This document shows positions 44,823 through 54,273 of a DNA stretch of 64,000 nucleotides, one piece after another. The notes under the pieces were generated by a model that was not told the origin of the DNA, did no database searches, and saw only the letters and a program-made list of their open reading frames with translations. A program made the position numbers and the translations under genes. Source of the stretch: Faecalicatena faecalis (GTDB lineage Bacteria; Bacillota; Clostridia; Lachnospirales; Lachnospiraceae). The stretch covers positions 1 through 64,000 of the forward strand of contig NZ_JABACJ020000023.1 of NCBI RefSeq assembly GCF_012524165.2. The letters are read 5' to 3'. Within the stretch, counting starts at the first letter, position 1. Each line of letters opens with the position of its first letter.

Positions 44823-47639
44823 TTACCATCGTCCAAATCCATAGAAATGGCTCTGCCAGTATGGGGAATTGATGGACGTATACTGCACCGGATGTCCACA
44901 ATGGATCATCTGACCATTGCCTACATAGATTCCGATATGCGTTACCGGCTCCCCTGCGTCGTAAGTTCCAGTAAAGAAAATCAAATCTCCCGGCTGCGCC
45001 TCCGACTGGGATACTGGTGTACAAATGTTGTACAGTCCCTGTGCTGTTAATCTTCCTGTATTCCTTACACCAGAGTTTGTCAGACAGTAGCTTACAAATC
45101 CGGAACAATCGAATCCACTTGGGGAATATCCACCCCACACATACGGTGTTCCGAGATATTTTGCCGCTTCTTCTAGTAATCGCTGTGCCGCTTCACTGGT
45201 GTATTCATTGCCACCAAAACTGGAACCTTCTCCTGTTTCCAGATAAAAGATCGGGTTCAACCGTTCTCCATTTTTTAACAGTTCAATATGAAGATGGCTT
45301 CCTGTCGAATTTCCAGTGTTTCCTACCAGACCAATTTCATCACCTTTGCTAACAGATGCTCCTGCAGATACGCTCCGGCTGCTAAGGTGTGCATAGCGAA
45401 GCTCATAACCTTTGCTGTCTTTGATAATGACGTAATTTCCATAGCTGTCATTATAAGCAGAAGTTGTAACCGTTCCGGTCAGCCCTGCCATTACTTTTGT
45501 CCCTTCCGGTGCTCCGATATCCATACCATTATGAAGCTGATTTGCTCCTGATATTGGATGAATCCTGTATCCATAATAGCTGGTCACACTGGAATACCAG
45601 TTAAAATCAACCGGTGTTGCAAACATCTGCAAGTTGCCTTTTGTATCGTTGTAGGCACTGAACAGTTCTTTCTGGAAAAATCCCAGCCTTTCCTGACAGA
45701 TTGACATCAGGTTTCCACTATTTAAGGTGACATTCAGTACATCTACATCTCTGGTCCTGGTCACTTCCACTTCCTGACTTCCATTATCATCCGCCAGATA
45801 ACATTCCCATGTCTGATGTCCATGTGCAGATGCTGCCGCATGACTGTCATAATAGACATCAAACTGTACACCGTATCTTGCGAAAGCTCCGGTATCTTCT
45901 ACAATATATTCGACACCATTCATAACTACCTTTGTTCCCATTGGTACAAACGGATTGGAAGCATCTACCGCTAAGGTATGATTGGCAGTTGGATATGCTC
46001 CACTGGCAGTCGGTCCTCCGCTCCAAACACCACAACAGATCGGACAGTTACAATATCCACTGGTCACTACTTGTCCCAAAGATTCTCCAACTCTTACAGT
46101 TGCTGTCTCTGTCACAGTCTCATTGACTGCTTCTGTTTCTAACCGATACTGCAATGCAAAAAGAGCATCCAGTTCTGGCTTTACCTGTTCAAAGGTAAAT
46201 TCTTCATACTTTGCTGACAGATAACTGATCAGGATAAACGGATCATGCTCAATAGGTCCGATGTTATATCGGTATTCCTCATGTCCCGGTTCTTCAGATT
46301 CCATGTTGTTGATCCGCTCCTGCAGATTAGCTTCCAGCTGTGTATAATACAGTTCCGCTTCCCGGATTGCCTGATCCGATGACAGATAACTGGTTCCGGT
46401 GTAAGTGATCACATTTTGTAAAAACACTGCAGAGCATGACGTGACATTCGTTATGATCAGAAACATCAATCCGATCAGAACTGCTACACTGATATACACC
46501 TTCCGGTTTTCTTTAAAGAAGTTGGTGACTTTGCCGCCAATCTTCTTGATATAATCAATCGTACCTTTTGTAGCTGTTCCTACTGTCTGTTCACTTCGCT
46601 TCGCTTTGGCATAATCCCGTTTGATCTGTTGCTTCTGAATCTGTTTTTTCAGTTTCTTCTGCTCCTGACGGGTTGCCGCCTGTGTCTGTTTCTCTTCCTG
46701 TCTTTCAAGTCTGCTTCTTTTTCTGGATGCCCTCTGTTTCCTGCGTCTGGCACTTCTCTGTTCCAGCCGGTAAACACCTTCGCCGCTTTCTTCTAACTTA
46801 TGGGCACCTTCTACCGCCGCATTATCGTCTTCATTTTTGCTGATCTCACGGTGCAATGCTACGGAAGTTGCACTTCCTGCTTTCTTGACAACAGAAGCTT
46901 TTTCTGTTTTCACAGATTCCCCTTCACCAACCTTCAGGCGGGATTTTTTCTTTCCAGGAGCTTCTCCATCATTTGCCTGATAGACCTGTGCCTTCTTGGA
47001 ATGCTGCTTTGCTTCCTTCTTCTTTTTGGCTTCCTCATAAGAAAACTTTTTGGCTTTTTCCTTTTGTTTCTGATGTCGGAAATTGACTCCATCCGCATCC
47101 ATCTGGTTCAATTTCTCCATATCTTTATCATTTTTCACAGAAGCACCCGTTTCCTCATAAGCAAACTTCAAACGCTGTTTTTGTTTTGGCTTTTTGCTGC
47201 CACCTGTCTGATTTCTCCGGCTGTCTCCTCTGTTTTCTGAAAGATCCGCACGTTTTTCTTTCAGTCTCCCTGACTGGCTGGCTTCGGATTTTTCTGCAAG
47301 TCTGGATTCTTTTCCGACTTCAGCACGGATTCTTTTCCGGTTTTGTTGCTTTCTATTTTGTCCAAAATCCTCACTTTGGTTCTCTGTTCGCATCAGTTCC
47401 GGTGCATCTCTGGATTTTTGCACAGAGGGACGAATATTTTTCCCACTCCGTTCAGACTGGCGGGGAGACTTATCCACAAGGTGTTCTTCTTTTTCCCCCT
47501 GTTTTCTTCCCATCTGCACATCACTGGCACGGTTACTGACACGAACAGAAGATTTATCTGTCAGGTTTTCTTCTACCAGACCATCCTTTGTCATCTTCTG
47601 GACTTTCTTATCCCTGACTTTCATTCTCTGTTCTGCCAC
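44823..47639 (-). CDS. conjugation wall hydrolase: 3D, M23 and NlpC/P60 domains
   Basis: 938 residues (CD1108-like). Residues 1-375 are a long charged cytosolic region rich in Lys, Arg and Glu. A membrane helix at 380-402 (VAVLIGLMFLIITNVTS) follows. Outside lie a 3D/RlpA-like domain near 520-600 (VTSGYCNCPICCGVWSGGP, VEDTGAFARYGVQFDVYYD), an M23 peptidase near 695-790 (LHNGMDIGAPEG; GSHLHIEL) and an NlpC/P60 domain near 815-938 (FDCSGFVSYCL, VTHIGIYVG, MIHCGHP). It would open peptidoglycan for the channel, like VirB1. GTG start follows AAGGAGGAG. Three envelope domains in one protein is rich even for the family. Confidence 0.92.
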   Translation of the reverse strand: MAEQRMKVRDKKVQKMTKDGLVEENLTDKSSVRVSNRASDVQMGRKQGEKEEHLVDKSPRQSERSGKNIRPSVQKSRDAPELMRTENQSEDFGQNRKQQNRKRIRAEVGKESRLAEKSEASQSGRLKEKRADLSENRGDSRRNQTGGSKKPKQKQRLKFAYEETGASVKNDKDMEKLNQMDADGVNFRHQKQKEKAKKFSYEEAKKKKEAKQHSKKAQVYQANDGEAPGKKKSRLKVGEGESVKTEKASVVKKAGSATSVALHREISKNEDDNAAVEGAHKLEESGEGVYRLEQRSARRRKQRASRKRSRLERQEEKQTQAATRQEQKKLKKQIQKQQIKRDYAKAKRSEQTVGTATKGTIDYIKKIGGKVTNFFKENRKVYISVAVLIGLMFLIITNVTSCSAVFLQNVITYTGTSYLSSDQAIREAELYYTQLEANLQERINNMESEEPGHEEYRYNIGPIEHDPFILISYLSAKYEEFTFEQVKPELDALFALQYRLETEAVNETVTETATVRVGESLGQVVTSGYCNCPICCGVWSGGPTASGAYPTANHTLAVDASNPFVPMGTKVVMNGVEYIVEDTGAFARYGVQFDVYYDSHAAASAHGHQTWECYLADDNGSQEVEVTRTRDVDVLNVTLNSGNLMSICQERLGFFQKELFSAYNDTKGNLQMFATPVDFNWYSSVTSYYGYRIHPISGANQLHNGMDIGAPEGTKVMAGLTGTVTTSAYNDSYGNYVIIKDSKGYELRYAHLSSRSVSAGASVSKGDEIGLVGNTGNSTGSHLHIELLKNGERLNPIFYLETGEGSSFGGNEYTSEAAQRLLEEAAKYLGTPYVWGGYSPSGFDCSGFVSYCLTNSGVRNTGRLTAQGLYNICTPVSQSEAQPGDLIFFTGTYDAGEPVTHIGIYVGNGQMIHCGHPVQYTSINSPYWQSHFYGFGRW

Positions 47640-47642
47640 TAC

Positions 47643-47753
47643 TTACTCCTCCTTCTTCGGATACCCTTTCCCTGCCTGCAATAAGCAGAGAAAAGCGATG
47701 CCGAAAACAGCACCGCCACTAAAAGTTAATACATATGAAATTACTCGTAACAT
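47643..47753 (-). CDS. DUF3789-like small membrane protein
   Basis: 36 residues, one membrane helix: MLRVISYVLTFSGGAVFGIA, then FLCLLQAGKGYPKKEE. The G-x-x-x-G helix followed by CLLQAGK is the DUF3789 pattern. ATG 47753 has AAAGGAG seven bases before it. It ends three bases before the hydrolase GTG start and its stop lies in that gene's ribosome site. Such tiny proteins sit between virB4 and the hydrolase in Tn1549-like ICEs. Role unknown. Confidence 0.8.
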   Translation of the reverse strand: MLRVISYVLTFSGGAVFGIAFLCLLQAGKGYPKKEE

Positions 47754-47769
47754 TGTTTTCTCCTTTGAT

Positions 47770-50226
47770 TTAACCTGCTTCAGAGGTCTCCTCTAAGCGG
47801 GTTGTCATGATTTTATAGAGGGAATTCTTCGGGAATCTGTCTACAAATGGGATAATGACATTTCCATAGAACAGAAGTCCTTCCCCCTCATTACTGTTGG
47901 TTACATAGGACAGCTGGGTTGGTGAGATATTCAGCTGCTTTGCCAGAATCTGCCTGTCTCCGGAAGCCTGGTTCAGCATATAAATAAAATCTGAATTTTC
48001 AAATATATTCTCTATCTCCCTGGAAGACAATAAATCTTTTATATTCTGGGTGATTCCAGTTGGAATACCACCCCATTTACGAAATCTCTTCCATATCTCC
48101 ACACTATAAGCTGCGGTCTGCTCTTCCTTCAAAAGAAGATGGAACTCATCCACATAGTATCTGGTGGACTTATGAGCAGAACGGTTCATTGTTACCCTGT
48201 TCCAGACCTGATCCTGAATGACAAGCATCCCAATCTTTTTCAACTGTTTACCAAGTTCCTTGATATCAAAGCAGACAATACGGTTATTAATATCCACGTT
48301 TGTCTGATGGTTAAACACATTCAGAGAACCTGTAACATAGATTTCCAACGAAGTGGCCAGTCGCTGTGCTTCCGGCTCTTCCTGTTTTCTCAGAAGGTTG
48401 TATAAATCCTCCAGGATTGGCATCTTCTCCGGCACTGGATCGGCAAGATATTCCTGATATACTAACCGTACACAGCGGTCAATGATGGTCTTTTCTACCG
48501 GCTCCAGTCCATTCTTTCCTCCAACAATCAGCTCACACAAAGACAGAATAAAATCTGCTTTCAGTGACAGTGGATTATCTTCCTCGGAATAGTTCAGGTT
48601 CAGATCCATTGGATTGATATACTGGTCAGATACTGGCGAAACCCGAACTACCTGCCCATACAGTGCCTGCACAAGTGCCGAATATTCGGCTTCTGGATCA
48701 CAGATAATGATATCGTCTTCCGTGATCAAAAAGCAGTTTGTAATTTCCCTCTTTGCTGAGAAAGACTTACCGGAACCTGGTGTACCAAGAATCAGTCCAT
48801 TTGGGTTCTTCAGACGCTTCCGATCAACCATGATCATGTTGTTGGATAATGCATTCAGTCCATAATAAAGAGCTTCCCCTTCCTGAAACAGTTCCTGTGT
48901 CGTAAACGGCACGAAGATCGCTGTTGAAGATGTGGTAAGCCCTCTCTGAATTTCAATCCGATTGACTCCCAGCGGAATACAGGACATGAGTGCTGCTTCC
49001 TGCTGATAATCCAACTGTTTTAAAGAACAGTTATATTTCTGTGCGATTCCCTGCACCTGGAAAATATTATTATCCAGTTTCTGACGCTTCTTTGCTGTAT
49101 TCATAACCAGAACCGTTACAAGGAACATTCTCTCATTTCTGGACTGCAGATCTTCAAGCAAGTTCTTCGCTTCTTCTCCATAGGTTACAAGGTCCGATGG
49201 AAGCACGTCCATATCATAACCGGAACGTACCGCTCGTTTCTGCTCTTCGATCTTCATCTTATCCAAATCTGAAATCTTGCTCTTGATCATCTTGATCGCT
49301 GAACTCTGGTCAATAGACTGGATATGGATGTTGACATTAATACTGTCATCTACATCCAGGAAATCTGCAAGCATCCGGTCTGTCAGCTCTGGTGCAAGAA
49401 TCTGCAGGTAACTTACACTTCCCATCGTTCTTCCCATCAAAAATGTCTGATTCTTGGAAAAGTTAAAGGAAGTCGGTGCAATAAAATCTTTAGTTTTTAA
49501 TCCAGTTTCCGGCAGCATCTTATACTGGAACTTAAATGGTTCGATCCGATCCTGGTTGAACACATGATACAGAATCTCCAGCCTTTCCAGTCCATTCAAA
49601 GAATGTGCCTGTGCTCCCAGAACCTTAAAGTTATTTAAGATATCCGTTTCGATTCTTTCAAGCCTTGGTCTTGCCACCTTCAGGCTTTCTGCTTCGATTC
49701 CAAAAGTGATATATTTTGTCTTTACCAGACCATTATTTCCTTTGGAAAGCTGATTTTTCAGCATAGTACGGTACTCTTCACGAATGGCATTGAAGTCATC
49801 GTTCTGATCCGGAATATCGATGCTTTTCTCAAATTCTGCCACATCCACCTGCTGATTGATAAAGGACAGCTGCACACTGATGGAAGAATCAAAGTAATTT
49901 AAGAAATCACAGTAATTCTCAAATATCGTGGTCTTATCCTCATTTAAAGCAAGCTGATAATTGATGTCATAAAACTGAATTGTCTTGGAGAAAAAGGTCT
50001 TTGTCACCTGGCAGATACCATCCTGCAGCATCCGAATATACGGAATACTCTGCTGTGCAGTTGTAGGAATGTTTTTCTGTTTCCTACGGTCCCGTTCCTG
50101 TTTCTTCCTACGCTTTTCCTGTTCTCTTTCTTTTCTGCTTTTTTTGTTTTTTCTTTCCTGACGGTTTCTTTTTTCCGCCAGGGACAGACGCTCCTGCTGA
50201 GCCTCCTGCTTTGTCTTTTTTGCCAT
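47770..50226 (-). CDS. virB4: VirB4/TraE-type conjugation ATPase
   Basis: 818 residues, the motor ATPase of the type IV secretion channel. The first 55 residues are almost purely Lys/Arg/Glu. An N-terminal VirB4 domain spans about 60-440 (LAPELTDRMLADFLDVDDSI). Walker A GTPGSGKS at about 481-488, DPEAEYSAL shortly after, and Walker B-like YYVDEFHLLL near 685, with TQNIKDLLSSREIENIFENS behind it. Start ATG 50226 is preferred over GTG 50235 because AAAGGAGGG lies nine or ten bases upstream. It overlaps prgI by 119 bases in another frame, an unusually long overlap. Confidence 0.95.
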   Translation of the reverse strand: MAKKTKQEAQQERLSLAEKRNRQERKNKKSRKEREQEKRRKKQERDRRKQKNIPTTAQQSIPYIRMLQDGICQVTKTFFSKTIQFYDINYQLALNEDKTTIFENYCDFLNYFDSSISVQLSFINQQVDVAEFEKSIDIPDQNDDFNAIREEYRTMLKNQLSKGNNGLVKTKYITFGIEAESLKVARPRLERIETDILNNFKVLGAQAHSLNGLERLEILYHVFNQDRIEPFKFQYKMLPETGLKTKDFIAPTSFNFSKNQTFLMGRTMGSVSYLQILAPELTDRMLADFLDVDDSINVNIHIQSIDQSSAIKMIKSKISDLDKMKIEEQKRAVRSGYDMDVLPSDLVTYGEEAKNLLEDLQSRNERMFLVTVLVMNTAKKRQKLDNNIFQVQGIAQKYNCSLKQLDYQQEAALMSCIPLGVNRIEIQRGLTTSSTAIFVPFTTQELFQEGEALYYGLNALSNNMIMVDRKRLKNPNGLILGTPGSGKSFSAKREITNCFLITEDDIIICDPEAEYSALVQALYGQVVRVSPVSDQYINPMDLNLNYSEEDNPLSLKADFILSLCELIVGGKNGLEPVEKTIIDRCVRLVYQEYLADPVPEKMPILEDLYNLLRKQEEPEAQRLATSLEIYVTGSLNVFNHQTNVDINNRIVCFDIKELGKQLKKIGMLVIQDQVWNRVTMNRSAHKSTRYYVDEFHLLLKEEQTAAYSVEIWKRFRKWGGIPTGITQNIKDLLSSREIENIFENSDFIYMLNQASGDRQILAKQLNISPTQLSYVTNSNEGEGLLFYGNVIIPFVDRFPKNSLYKIMTTRLEETSEAG

Positions 50227-50572
50227 CCGGCACACCCTCCTTTTTTACAAGGGTGGAAATCTCCTGATAAAAATTTTCTGTCTTATATGGTCTTACCGCC
50301 GGACAGATAAACTTCTGTCGAATGATATTTGCCACCACTTTTTCAAAGGGAAGCCCGTCTTTTTCATACATCGCCATGAAGAAAAACGGAAGCATGACCG
50401 TTACCATCAAAATGGCAGCGATACTGGAACCGATTGGTTTTCTCATGAACAGATAAAACGGAATTCCCACAACTGCGGCAAGTGAAAAGAAAATCAACTG
50501 CCGCTTTGTCAGATTTAATGCTACTTTTGTTTTGACCTTGGTAAGGTCTTTTGGTACTGGTACATACGCCAT
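50108..50572 (-). CDS. prgI: PrgI family membrane protein
   Basis: 154 residues. The PrgI/VirB3-like core covers 1-100: MAYVPVPKDLTKVKTKVALN, two membrane helices (LIFFSLAAVVGIPFYLF; IGSSIAAILMVTVMLPFFFMAM) and YEKDGLPFEKVVANIIRQKF. The last 45 residues are a Gly/Lys-rich tail (GGKKKPSGKKKQKKQKRKR) encoded by the part that overlaps the virB4 start. PrgI proteins are short channel components placed just before VirB4. AAAGGAG stands before ATG 50572. Confidence 0.9.
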   Translation of the reverse strand: MAYVPVPKDLTKVKTKVALNLTKRQLIFFSLAAVVGIPFYLFMRKPIGSSIAAILMVTVMLPFFFMAMYEKDGLPFEKVVANIIRQKFICPAVRPYKTENFYQEISTLVKKEGVPDGKKDKAGGSAGASVPGGKKKPSGKKKQKKQKRKRTGKA

Positions 50573-50595
50573 GGTATGCGCTCCTTTCCTGCCCG

Positions 50596-51465
50596 TTAGT
50601 GGGCATTGAATATCGATTTGCTAAGGCTTCCGGTCTTGAATAATGAAAATGCAAGAATCACGGTATAAGCCGCTACTGAAAACATTGCTGCATGAAGGTC
50701 ACTGGATATGGTCATTGCATTTACTAAAACTGCATAAATTCCCACACAGACCATCATGAAGAATCCCTGAAATGCCAGTGCGAACAAGCCTTTTAAATAG
50801 TTGTTTCCGATATTGCCCCATTCCTTATTGGTCATGGTGGCAAACGGAATTGGTGCTATGGAAGTATAAAGGTAAATTTCTATCATTCTTCCGTACAAAA
50901 TAACGGTTATGATGATTGACAGAATCCGCATGGTAATACTGATCAGCAGCGTTTCCATGGATAGCAGGAACAAATCCCCTAACTCCATATCCTCCAGGGC
51001 ATCCACAATTCGTGTAATTGCTTCTGTTGCATCCACCGCAGTGTTTCCTGATATCACCCCGGCGGCATTATTGACCACATGTTGGCCAACGTCAAAGACC
51101 GCCATCGTGATATTGAACGTATTTGTCACCAGATAAATGGCTACATACGCTTTGAAGATCCAGAGGAAAATGTTATAAGTCTCAAATTCATGGAAATTGT
51201 TTTTTTGTGTTACCATCGTGATCAATTCATAGCACAGGACAAAGGTGATGATCAGTCCCGCAATGGGGACGATCACCGTTTGGGATATATTCTGAATCAG
51301 ATTAAAAATCCCTGCATTCCACCCCTGCGGTGTCTGTCCCACCTGCCCGGCTATGGTTCCCACCTGCTCATTGACAGACGTGAACATGTTATCCAAACAT
51401 GACTTGATAAGTCCGATCAGGATATCCTTTATCGCTTCCGTAATTCTCTCAATGATGGTGTTCAT
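50596..51465 (-). CDS. TrbL/VirB6-like channel protein
   Basis: 289 residues, polytopic. Around six membrane helices: IVPIAGLIITFVLCYELI, FLWIFKAYVAIYLVTNTF, LLISITMRILSIIITVILYG, IAPIPFATMTN (family motif), LFALAFQGFFMMVCVGIYAV and AMFSVAAYTVILAFSLF. This is the TrbL/VirB6-type protein (CD1107-like) that forms the inner-membrane pore with VirB4 and PrgI. Start has GAGGAG. Lies 12 bases after maff2 and 23 bases before prgI, the standard order. Confidence 0.88.
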   Translation of the reverse strand: MNTIIERITEAIKDILIGLIKSCLDNMFTSVNEQVGTIAGQVGQTPQGWNAGIFNLIQNISQTVIVPIAGLIITFVLCYELITMVTQKNNFHEFETYNIFLWIFKAYVAIYLVTNTFNITMAVFDVGQHVVNNAAGVISGNTAVDATEAITRIVDALEDMELGDLFLLSMETLLISITMRILSIIITVILYGRMIEIYLYTSIAPIPFATMTNKEWGNIGNNYLKGLFALAFQGFFMMVCVGIYAVLVNAMTISSDLHAAMFSVAAYTVILAFSLFKTGSLSKSIFNAH

Positions 51466-51477
51466 CTACCACTCCTC

Positions 51478-51693
51478 TTAAGAGAACAATGTTGCCAGCT
51501 GTGGAATCAGGGTAGTTCCCAGCAGCATGATTCCGGCACCAGCCATCAGCTGTTTGATGCCCTGGGACTTAGCGCCGGGATTGTCATTTCCATATCCTTC
51601 CAGAAGGTTCACGACACCCCACACACCAAGACCTGCGCCGATTGCGACTACAAGAGTTTTTAAAGTTGTAATTGCGCTGCTAAAAAATGCCAT
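51478..51693 (-). CDS. Maff2 family small membrane protein
   Basis: 71 residues (76 if TTG 51708 is used; that start has GAAAGAAG at better distance, while ATG 51693 matches annotated relatives). Two hydrophobic helices (TLKTLVVAIGAGLGVWGVVN; LMAGAGIMLLGTTLIPQLA) flank LLEGYGNDNPGAKSQGIKQ, the Maff2 signature. It has the size and shape of a VirB2-type pilin-like subunit, a role suggested by position between virD4 and trbL but not proven. Confidence 0.85.
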   Translation of the reverse strand: MAFFSSAITTLKTLVVAIGAGLGVWGVVNLLEGYGNDNPGAKSQGIKQLMAGAGIMLLGTTLIPQLATLFS

Positions 51694-51730
51694 ATATTCA
51701 TAAACCAAAACTGACTTCTTTCAGGTGTTT

Positions 51731-51768
51731 ACGGGAATGAAAAAACACCGACTAAAAAGCCGGCGCAC
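51731..51768 (-). terminator. hairpin with T-run between virD4 and maff2
   Basis: Minus strand CGCCGGC/GTCGGTG stem (two G-U pairs, loop TTTTTA) followed by TTTTTT. It lies 50-85 bases after virD4 and probably gives partial termination, so that the coupling protein is made apart from the channel proteins. Confidence 0.7.
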
Positions 51769-51816
51769 CTAATGTCAGTTATTCCTTTCCTCATTATTTT
51801 TCGTTCATTCCCAAGG

Positions 51817-53703
51817 TTACTCCGACAGTTCTACATGAATCACTTCCACCTCTTCTTCGGGTTTCGGTGTGTACTGTGGATTTAACTCTTTCTCTACTTT
51901 GTACCGGTTCTTCTCGTTTTCATCTGCAAGAAGCCGATAGTTTTTGTGTTTCGTGATATCATATTTATCCGAGAAAAATGGTCTGGCACCACGGATCTGC
52001 AGGATACATTTTCCTCCATCCATGACTGCAATCTCATCTTCCGTCATCAGCTGTTTGCCTGTTTTCTGGTAGTTCAATCCAAAGGACTTCTGATTACTCC
52101 TCGTCTCCGAAGTGTTATACAGGTCAATGGTTTCCTTCCCCAGAAGCTCACTCATTTCCTTTAAGGTGGTTTTCTCTTTGCCACCAAGAAAAAGTGTAGT
52201 ATCACAGTTGCCCAGAATGGTATCTGCACTATCCTTATACATTGCCTTTAGCTGACTCTGGGACTGCAAAATAATAGAAGCAGAGATTTCCCTGCTTCGG
52301 ATAGTTGCGATCAGCTTGTCAAACTGAGGAATCTGCCCGATGTTGGCAAACTCATCAGCGATGACACGCACATGCACCGGCAGTCTTCCACCATATACAT
52401 CATCTGCCTTATCACAAAGCAGATTGAAAAGCTGTGACTGTAACATGGCAATCACAAAGTTGAATGTGGTATCCGTATCGGACATGATCAGAAACAAGGC
52501 TGTTTTCCTGTCACCGATCTTATCCAGTTCCATTTCATCGTAAGACATGATCTCACGAAGTTCTGCGATATCAAATGGGGCAAGTCTGGCTCCACAGGAT
52601 ATCAAAATACTTTTCGCTGTCTTTCCAGCCGCCATTTTATATTTTTTATACTGTCTGACCGCAAAGTGCTGCGGATCTCTTTCTTCCAGTTCCTGGAACA
52701 TCATATCCACAGGATTCTGGTAAGTTTCATCCTCTTCACGGGTTTCGCTTTCGTTCAAAAGATCCAGAAGGGTATTCAGGTTCTTTTCCTCTTCATCCCC
52801 TTCATACCAGATAAAAGCAATCAGTGCTGTGTACAGCAATTTCTCTGCTTTCACCCAGAAATCTTCGGAAGCTTTTTCCCCTTCGCCTTTGGTATTCACA
52901 ATGATTGTTGTCACCAGCTTCAGGATATCTTTTTCAGACCGTATATAAGCAAATGGATTGTAATGAAGGGACTTGGAAAAATTGATGGTATTCAGAACCT
53001 TAATCACATATGGCTCATGTACCACTTTTCCAGATTTATCTTTCATGATATTTCCATTCTTATCTTTCTTAGGTGGTCCCTTTGCTAACATCTTCCCGCA
53101 CTCTTCAATCAAAGTGCCTTTCGGATCTGTAATGACCATGGAACAGTTCATTTGCATGACCGATGGTTTTACAAAAAAACGTGTCTTACCGGAACCACTG
53201 CCGCCGATGACCACTATATTTTTATTTCTTGCATACTTTGGCTGTTTAGGTCTACTTTCCATAGTCAATGCTTCTGTTGCTGTCAATGGAATGTTCATCC
53301 ATGGATCTTCTGACATATAAGGCTTGATATCCTCTGCATTTCCCCATCTGGCTGAACCATACTCGATTCCTTTCCGGAGTTTCTTTGCATCTGCCTGTTT
53401 CTGCCAGACCAACACTTTCAGAACGACTGCAACAACAATACCTGCTAGCAGATCTTTCCAGTTATTGCTTAACACAAAACCAGCAAAAATCCGGTCTGCG
53501 TGTTCCATTGCATATAATAGTTTGTTCCCCATATCTTCTCCCGGACTGTTCCGGTAAAGAAAAAATGCCCGGTCTGCATAGAAAGCAGCCAGAGCATAAG
53601 GAATATTTGTAAGAACCAGTTTCTTTTTATCCAGGGCGGACAGCCTGACCCTGATCTTATTCTTCCATTTTTGCATCAGATTTTTACCGATTTGCTTTTT
53701 CAT
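51817..53703 (-). CDS. virD4: VirD4-like coupling protein
   Basis: 628 residues, the coupling ATPase that delivers the relaxase-DNA complex to the channel (CD1115-like). Two N-terminal membrane helices (about 30-52 and 85-101), then GSARWGNAEDI, the family signature before Walker A GGSGSGKT (167-174). MVITDPKGTLIEECGKML follows, and Walker B VRVIADEFANIGQIPQFDKL near 440, then ISASIILQSQSQLKAMY, typical of VirD4/TraG. Tail is acidic (PEEEVEVIHVELSE). Its ATG overlaps the pcfB stop by four bases. Confidence 0.95.
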   Translation of the reverse strand: MKKQIGKNLMQKWKNKIRVRLSALDKKKLVLTNIPYALAAFYADRAFFLYRNSPGEDMGNKLLYAMEHADRIFAGFVLSNNWKDLLAGIVVAVVLKVLVWQKQADAKKLRKGIEYGSARWGNAEDIKPYMSEDPWMNIPLTATEALTMESRPKQPKYARNKNIVVIGGSGSGKTRFFVKPSVMQMNCSMVITDPKGTLIEECGKMLAKGPPKKDKNGNIMKDKSGKVVHEPYVIKVLNTINFSKSLHYNPFAYIRSEKDILKLVTTIIVNTKGEGEKASEDFWVKAEKLLYTALIAFIWYEGDEEEKNLNTLLDLLNESETREEDETYQNPVDMMFQELEERDPQHFAVRQYKKYKMAAGKTAKSILISCGARLAPFDIAELREIMSYDEMELDKIGDRKTALFLIMSDTDTTFNFVIAMLQSQLFNLLCDKADDVYGGRLPVHVRVIADEFANIGQIPQFDKLIATIRSREISASIILQSQSQLKAMYKDSADTILGNCDTTLFLGGKEKTTLKEMSELLGKETIDLYNTSETRSNQKSFGLNYQKTGKQLMTEDEIAVMDGGKCILQIRGARPFFSDKYDITKHKNYRLLADENEKNRYKVEKELNPQYTPKPEEEVEVIHVELSE

Positions 53704-54191
53704 CGGCTCTGCTCCTGATGCCGGTTCTTTACTTTGTCCTTCGATTTCTTTGGCATCATTGCCCGGTAAGCTGCAAGACGCTTATGAATAGAAGGTTTAT
53801 TCGCTTTTTGAATCTGTTTCTGGGAAAACTCACGGAAAGCAGCATTGAGTGCATCCTGATCACGTCCCTTGAAGAATACCAGATAAACCGGAGGCTCTTT
53901 GCTCTTGTCTTTTTTCAGAGCATAATTGATCCCGTATTTTCTGGCATACCGTTCAAAGGACTTGATATTTTTGTCCGTGATCTCGATATTGACCATCCCG
54001 GCATTCTGTTTTGCCAGCTCTTTTACCGTGACCTTTCCCTGTTTCGGCTGATTTTTCTGTGCTTTCTTCTCTACTGATTTCTGCTTCTGATGACGCAGAT
54101 ACGCAACAAGAACCTTTTTCAACAGGTCTGCTGTAATCTTAGTAGCCCGAATACAGAACGTGACCGTTTTCTGAGTTACCTCTTCCTGCAT
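53700..54191 (-). CDS. pcfB: PcfB family protein
   Basis: 163 residues. PcfB of the enterococcal plasmid pCF10 is needed for transfer and links relaxosome and coupling protein. Core motifs: VTQKTVTFCIRATKITADLL, VNIEITDKNIKSFERYARKY and PVYLVFFKGRDQDALNAAFR. The tail NKPSIHKRLAAYRAMMPKK is one of four copies of the SIHxRL-type motif in this ICE. AAAGGAGGG precedes the start. Four-base overlap with virD4 fits a joint role. Confidence 0.9.
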   Translation of the reverse strand: MQEEVTQKTVTFCIRATKITADLLKKVLVAYLRHQKQKSVEKKAQKNQPKQGKVTVKELAKQNAGMVNIEITDKNIKSFERYARKYGINYALKKDKSKEPPVYLVFFKGRDQDALNAAFREFSQKQIQKANKPSIHKRLAAYRAMMPKKSKDKVKNRHQEQSR

Positions 54192-54273
54192 GACTTTTCC
54201 CTCCTTTCAGCGATTCAACTGCTGTCCAGATCTGTAATCATGGCAATCACCCCCTTTAATAAAAAAAGACAAA

